From a virus: a stretch of 23,727 nt of DNA. Shown here piece after piece: positions 22,005 to 23,727 of this stretch. The notes under the pieces were generated by a model. That model had not been told where the DNA came from, searched no databases, and saw nothing but the letters and a program-made list of their open reading frames with translations. The position numbers were made by a program, and so were the translations under genes. The stretch covers positions 1-23,727 of the IMG/VR virus record IMGVR_UViG_3300000116_000230, one strand, 5' to 3'. Within the stretch, counting starts at the first letter, position 1. The number at the start of each line of letters is the position of its first letter.

Positions 22005-22177
22005 TCTTCTTCACCTTTCCACATGTCTAACAATTTATCACATGACTTTTCAAAGTCATCACATATCTTACAACTATGATTTTCCTTAGAATTTAGGTTT
22101 GCTTCATAATTGCAGTTATGGTTCACTAATTCTATTTCTAATTCACTTAATCTAATTACTATTTCTTCTTTATTCAT
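22001..22177 (-). CDS. 58-aa Cys/His small protein
   Basis: The ORF MNKEEIVIRLSELEIELVNH, with HNC, then SCKICDDFEKSC, may bind one metal ion. A good AAAAAGGAG site lies 9 nt before ATG. The TGA overlaps the next gene's ATG. Not recognised. Confidence 0.6.
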   Translation of the reverse strand: MNKEEIVIRLSELEIELVNHNCNYEANLNSKENHSCKICDDFEKSCDKLLDMWKGEEE

Positions 22178-22341
22178 ATTTTCAAACTCCTTTTTGATTT
22201 TTGATATGCTTGAAAGTGGCGCATACCATCAGCCACATATTGTTTGTATAGTGTTACTCTCTGTTCCTCAACTACTACCAATCTATTCAAGTATTCTTTT
22301 TTGAACAGGTGGTGGCAACCAATTCGGATTGTATCTTTCAT
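22174..22341 (-). CDS. Possible small basic protein (start uncertain)
   Basis: The frame ends KSKRSLKI and overlaps the 58-aa gene by ATGA. Upstream it reads MKDTIRIGCHHLFKKEYLNR through VVVEEQRVTLYKQYVADGMRHF. The first ATG choices overlap the 78-aa zinc gene in another frame by about 60 nt and lack a clear ribosome site; the true start could be a TTG after 22283. The C-terminal half is probably coding because it fills the gap. Confidence 0.4.
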   Translation of the reverse strand: MKDTIRIGCHHLFKKEYLNRLVVVEEQRVTLYKQYVADGMRHFQAYQKSKRSLKI

Positions 22342-22519
22342 ATATATCATCATAACAACCATCGCATATTTTTATCATTATTTTTTCTTCTAAGTCTTCA
22401 AATGCTAATGTTTTAAACTCCATTAACACATATTTTGTTGCACCAAGTCCACATGAAGCACACTTGGGTTTAGTTTCTTTTTCTTCTGTAACGAAGAAAC
22501 TTTTAATCCAATTTATCAT
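22283..22519 (-). CDS. 78-aa two-CxxC zinc protein
   Basis: Two cysteine pairs, CASCGLGATK and CDGCYDDIYERY, flank a 30-residue middle, fitting a zinc ribbon that binds one zinc ion. The ATG at 22519 follows an AGGTGATATT site; a TTG at 22534 is less likely. It is the first gene after the tRNA-like element. Function unknown; probably nucleic-acid binding. Confidence 0.6.
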   Translation of the reverse strand: MINWIKSFFVTEEKETKPKCASCGLGATKYVLMEFKTLAFEDLEEKIMIKICDGCYDDIYERYNPNWLPPPVQKRILE

Positions 22520-22533
22520 AATATCACCTATCA

Positions 22534-22630
22534 ATATGGGAAAGAGAAGGAGGGAACGAAACCCCCTTGACCCTACGGAGATGTAAGATGCTCTGTTGAA
22601 CTTTCTCTCTAATTACTGACAAACCCATAT
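22534..22630. repeat. 7-bp inverted repeat flanking the tRNA-like element
   Basis: ATATGGG at 22534-22540 and CCCATAT at 22624-22630 can pair and enclose the tRNA-like fold, adding an outer stem interrupted by a bulge. This could mark a larger structured RNA or a termination/processing site. Confidence 0.5.
22543..22610 (-). tRNA. Degenerate tRNA-like element
   Basis: On the minus strand a 68-nt segment folds like a shrunken tRNA: acceptor AGAGAGA/CTTCTCT (one mismatch, one G-T), D-stem GTTC/GAGC with only a 4-nt loop (AACA), anticodon stem CTTAC/GTAGG with a 6-nt loop ATCTCC, and T-arm GGGGG-TTTCGTT-CCCTC. The D-loop GG, a 7-nt anticodon loop and the CCA end are missing, so amino-acid identity cannot be read; it may be a pseudo-tRNA or an unusual structured RNA. 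Confidence 0.4.
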
Positions 22631-22635
22631 GTGGA

Positions 22636-22785
22636 TTATAATTGTCCTTTGAAGAAGTCTTGATAGGCTTTGACTAAATCCGAAGTCTTGTTAATATTAT
22701 GCGTTTGTTCTTCTAAATAATTAGCAAACACACGAATCAACTTCAACAAATATTCGGGGTCGTCATTATGCCTATCGTAACTCAT
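22636..22785 (-). CDS. 49-aa helical small protein
   Basis: The ORF MSYDRHNDDPEYLLKLIRVF continues ANYLEEQTHNINKTSDLVKA and ends FFKGQL. Its ATG overlaps the stop of the upstream winged-helix-like gene (ATGA). Likely an alpha-helical peptide of unknown role. It is the last gene before the tRNA-like element. Confidence 0.55.
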   Translation of the reverse strand: MSYDRHNDDPEYLLKLIRVFANYLEEQTHNINKTSDLVKAYQDFFKGQL

Positions 22786-23024
22786 TCAAATACCTCAACA
22801 AGTTTTTCTTTTTGAGGCTTCTTCTTCCAAAGAGCCAAAATATGTCTATTCTTAGAATTGACATTATAATGTTCTTTCAAAAGAAGTCTGTGGAGTTGGG
22901 TCTTTGTTGGCATGTTTCTATATTTCATGTCAATCAACCTATCGTAAATCTCGCTCGTCTCCCAAGAATCTTTTTCTTGAAATAACTTAGAGACATGTTG
23001 CATGGCAATTACACCTTTAGCCAT
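22782..23024 (-). CDS. Small winged-helix-like protein (paralogue 4)
   Basis: The 80-aa protein has SWETSEIYDRLIDMKYRNMPTKTQLHRLLLKEHYNVNS, nearly the same EIYDRL unit as paralogue 1, then a basic wing-like part ALWKKKPQKEK. The ATG at 23024 is fixed by GGGAGGAATAGATATG; an upstream in-frame start would lack a ribosome site. With the other three copies it makes a small lineage-specific family, probably DNA-binding. Confidence 0.65.
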   Translation of the reverse strand: MAKGVIAMQHVSKLFQEKDSWETSEIYDRLIDMKYRNMPTKTQLHRLLLKEHYNVNSKNRHILALWKKKPQKEKLVEVFE

Positions 23025-23026
23025 AT

Positions 23027-23251
23027 CTATTCCTCCCAATTAAATACAATAGCGCAGGGGACAGGCCAACCTTCAGCACTGTGAATACAGATACCAATAA
23101 GTCGGTCGTTTTCTCTACCCCACTCTACAAGAGCATTATGCATAGGAAATACAAACCCATCTTTAGGATGAAACTGTATTACTACTCCCGAAGGAACTAA
23201 TTCATCATGGACTGTAATAGTTCCCCACTGTGAAAAATCTATTTGAGACAA
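23027..23251 (-). CDS. 74-aa hypothetical protein (TTG start)
   Basis: Not recognised. Strand-rich sequence: WGTITVHDELVPSGVVIQF, DGFVFPMHNALVEWGREN, LIGICIHSAEGWPVPCAIVF. It begins with TTG (no nearby in-frame ATG) just after the helicase stop, with a run of Gs as a possible ribosome site, and its stop region overlaps the next gene's upstream part. Function unknown. Confidence 0.55.
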   Translation of the reverse strand: MSQIDFSQWGTITVHDELVPSGVVIQFHPKDGFVFPMHNALVEWGRENDRLIGICIHSAEGWPVPCAIVFNWEE

Positions 23252-23727
23252 TCACTGAACCCCCTTAGCAGGTTTTGGGCCGCAGTAGTGGAGGTTATTC
23301 TTAGCCCTTGTAATTGCGACATAACAAATATTCATCTCTTCTTTCATGTTGGTTGCTTTAGGATGAGGCATCCTATCGGTAGCCAAGATAAATACATTGT
23401 TTGCTTCAAGACCCTTAGCCTTGTGGACTGTAGAAAGCATGATGTCTCCTTTGCCATCGGAATTAAACACACGCTCAATCTCTTCAATAATACCTCCGAC
23501 AGTATCGGCTCTATAGACAAAGAGACAAAGACACTCATGTTTGTCTTCTAAGTTATTTGCTTGATTGAATCTTTCTTTGTCAATCAACTTATGGTATTGG
23601 TATTCAAAGTCGGCATCCAATAATTCAGCAAACTCTTGAGAAGACATTGACATATCCTTTGATATTTTACGGACTGAATTAACCAATCCCTTAGTTAAGT
23701 CTCTACCACGAATGTATGCTGATTTAC
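23252..23727 (-). CDS. SF1 (UvrD/Rep-like) DNA helicase, C-terminal part
   Basis: The visible 157 aa are the C-terminal end of a superfamily 1A helicase. The open frame continues to the window edge (SAYIRGRDLTKGL upstream of any start codon), so the gene is cut. Motif V IMLSTVHKAKGLEANNVFI and motif VI EEMNICYVAITRAKNNLHY are typical of UvrD/Rep/PcrA. It unwinds DNA during replication or repair. The gene heads the array in this window with the rest outside. Confidence 0.9.
   Translation of the reverse strand, partial: KSAYIRGRDLTKGLVNSVRKISKDMSMSSQEFAELLDADFEYQYHKLIDKERFNQANNLEDKHECLCLFVYRADTVGGIIEEIERVFNSDGKGDIMLSTVHKAKGLEANNVFILATDRMPHPKATNMKEEMNICYVAITRAKNNLHYCGPKPAKGVQ

Overview
The window looks like the early/replication block of a lytic dsDNA virus of a marine archaeon, closest in style to the magroviruses of Marine Group II Euryarchaeota. 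The lineage is inferred from gene content, not from a search. Reasons: a dense one-directional array with all convincing genes on the minus strand, mostly ATGA-type or short overlaps and AGGAGG/AAAGGTGA-type ribosome sites; an archaeal replisome (family-B polymerase, PCNA, RFC small subunit, a short RFC-large-like protein with a C-terminal PIP box, ATP-dependent ligase, RecA-like ATPase, an SSB-like protein); an archaeal TFB; and a bacterial-type GroES-GroEL pair. No capsid, terminase, integrase or CRISPR is present. It is a fragment: an SF1 helicase is cut at the high-coordinate edge and a small gene at the low-coordinate edge.

Reading in the direction of transcription (from 23727 down to 1): (1) 23727-21279 carries the helicase C-terminus, small winged-helix-like and zinc-knuckle proteins, a degenerate tRNA-like element (22543-22610) and a good tRNA-Arg(UCU) with encoded CCA (21352-21426). 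(2) 21278-14176 is an accessory region. It holds a RING/FYVE-like eight-ligand zinc protein, a 68-aa ubiquitin/MoaD-like beta-grasp protein ending in Gly-Gly-Asn-Tyr, a 455-aa protein with an E2-like cysteine segment, TFB, an E1/ThiF-like adenylating enzyme, a JAMM/MPN metalloprotease and an ADP-ribosyltransferase-like protein. (3) 14179-12408 is groES-groEL, followed by a CxxC-rich protein and a PC4-like ssDNA-binding protein. (4) 11809-1545 is the replication module: ligase, a LAGLIDADG-derived protein without its acidic residues, RFC-large-like, two winged-helix paralogues, RFC small, SSB-like, RecA-like ATPase, PCNA and PolB. (5) 1590-1 is a disrupted polB locus: PolB stops before motif C, and a two-helix membrane protein and an HNH endonuclease follow, with the polymerase peptide (IRLAAF)KAKEM repeated at each seam.

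How it works together (inference): the replication genes could form a nearly self-sufficient archaeal-type replisome, with TFB redirecting host RNA polymerase and GroES/GroEL folding viral proteins. The most novel-looking part is the dispersed set Ubl + E1 + E2-like + JAMM, possibly with the RING-like finger. Together these could form a virus-encoded ubiquitin-like conjugation/deconjugation or sulfur-carrier pathway. The second highlight is the split polymerase with three seam copies, one of which is a purely synonymous recoding of the other.
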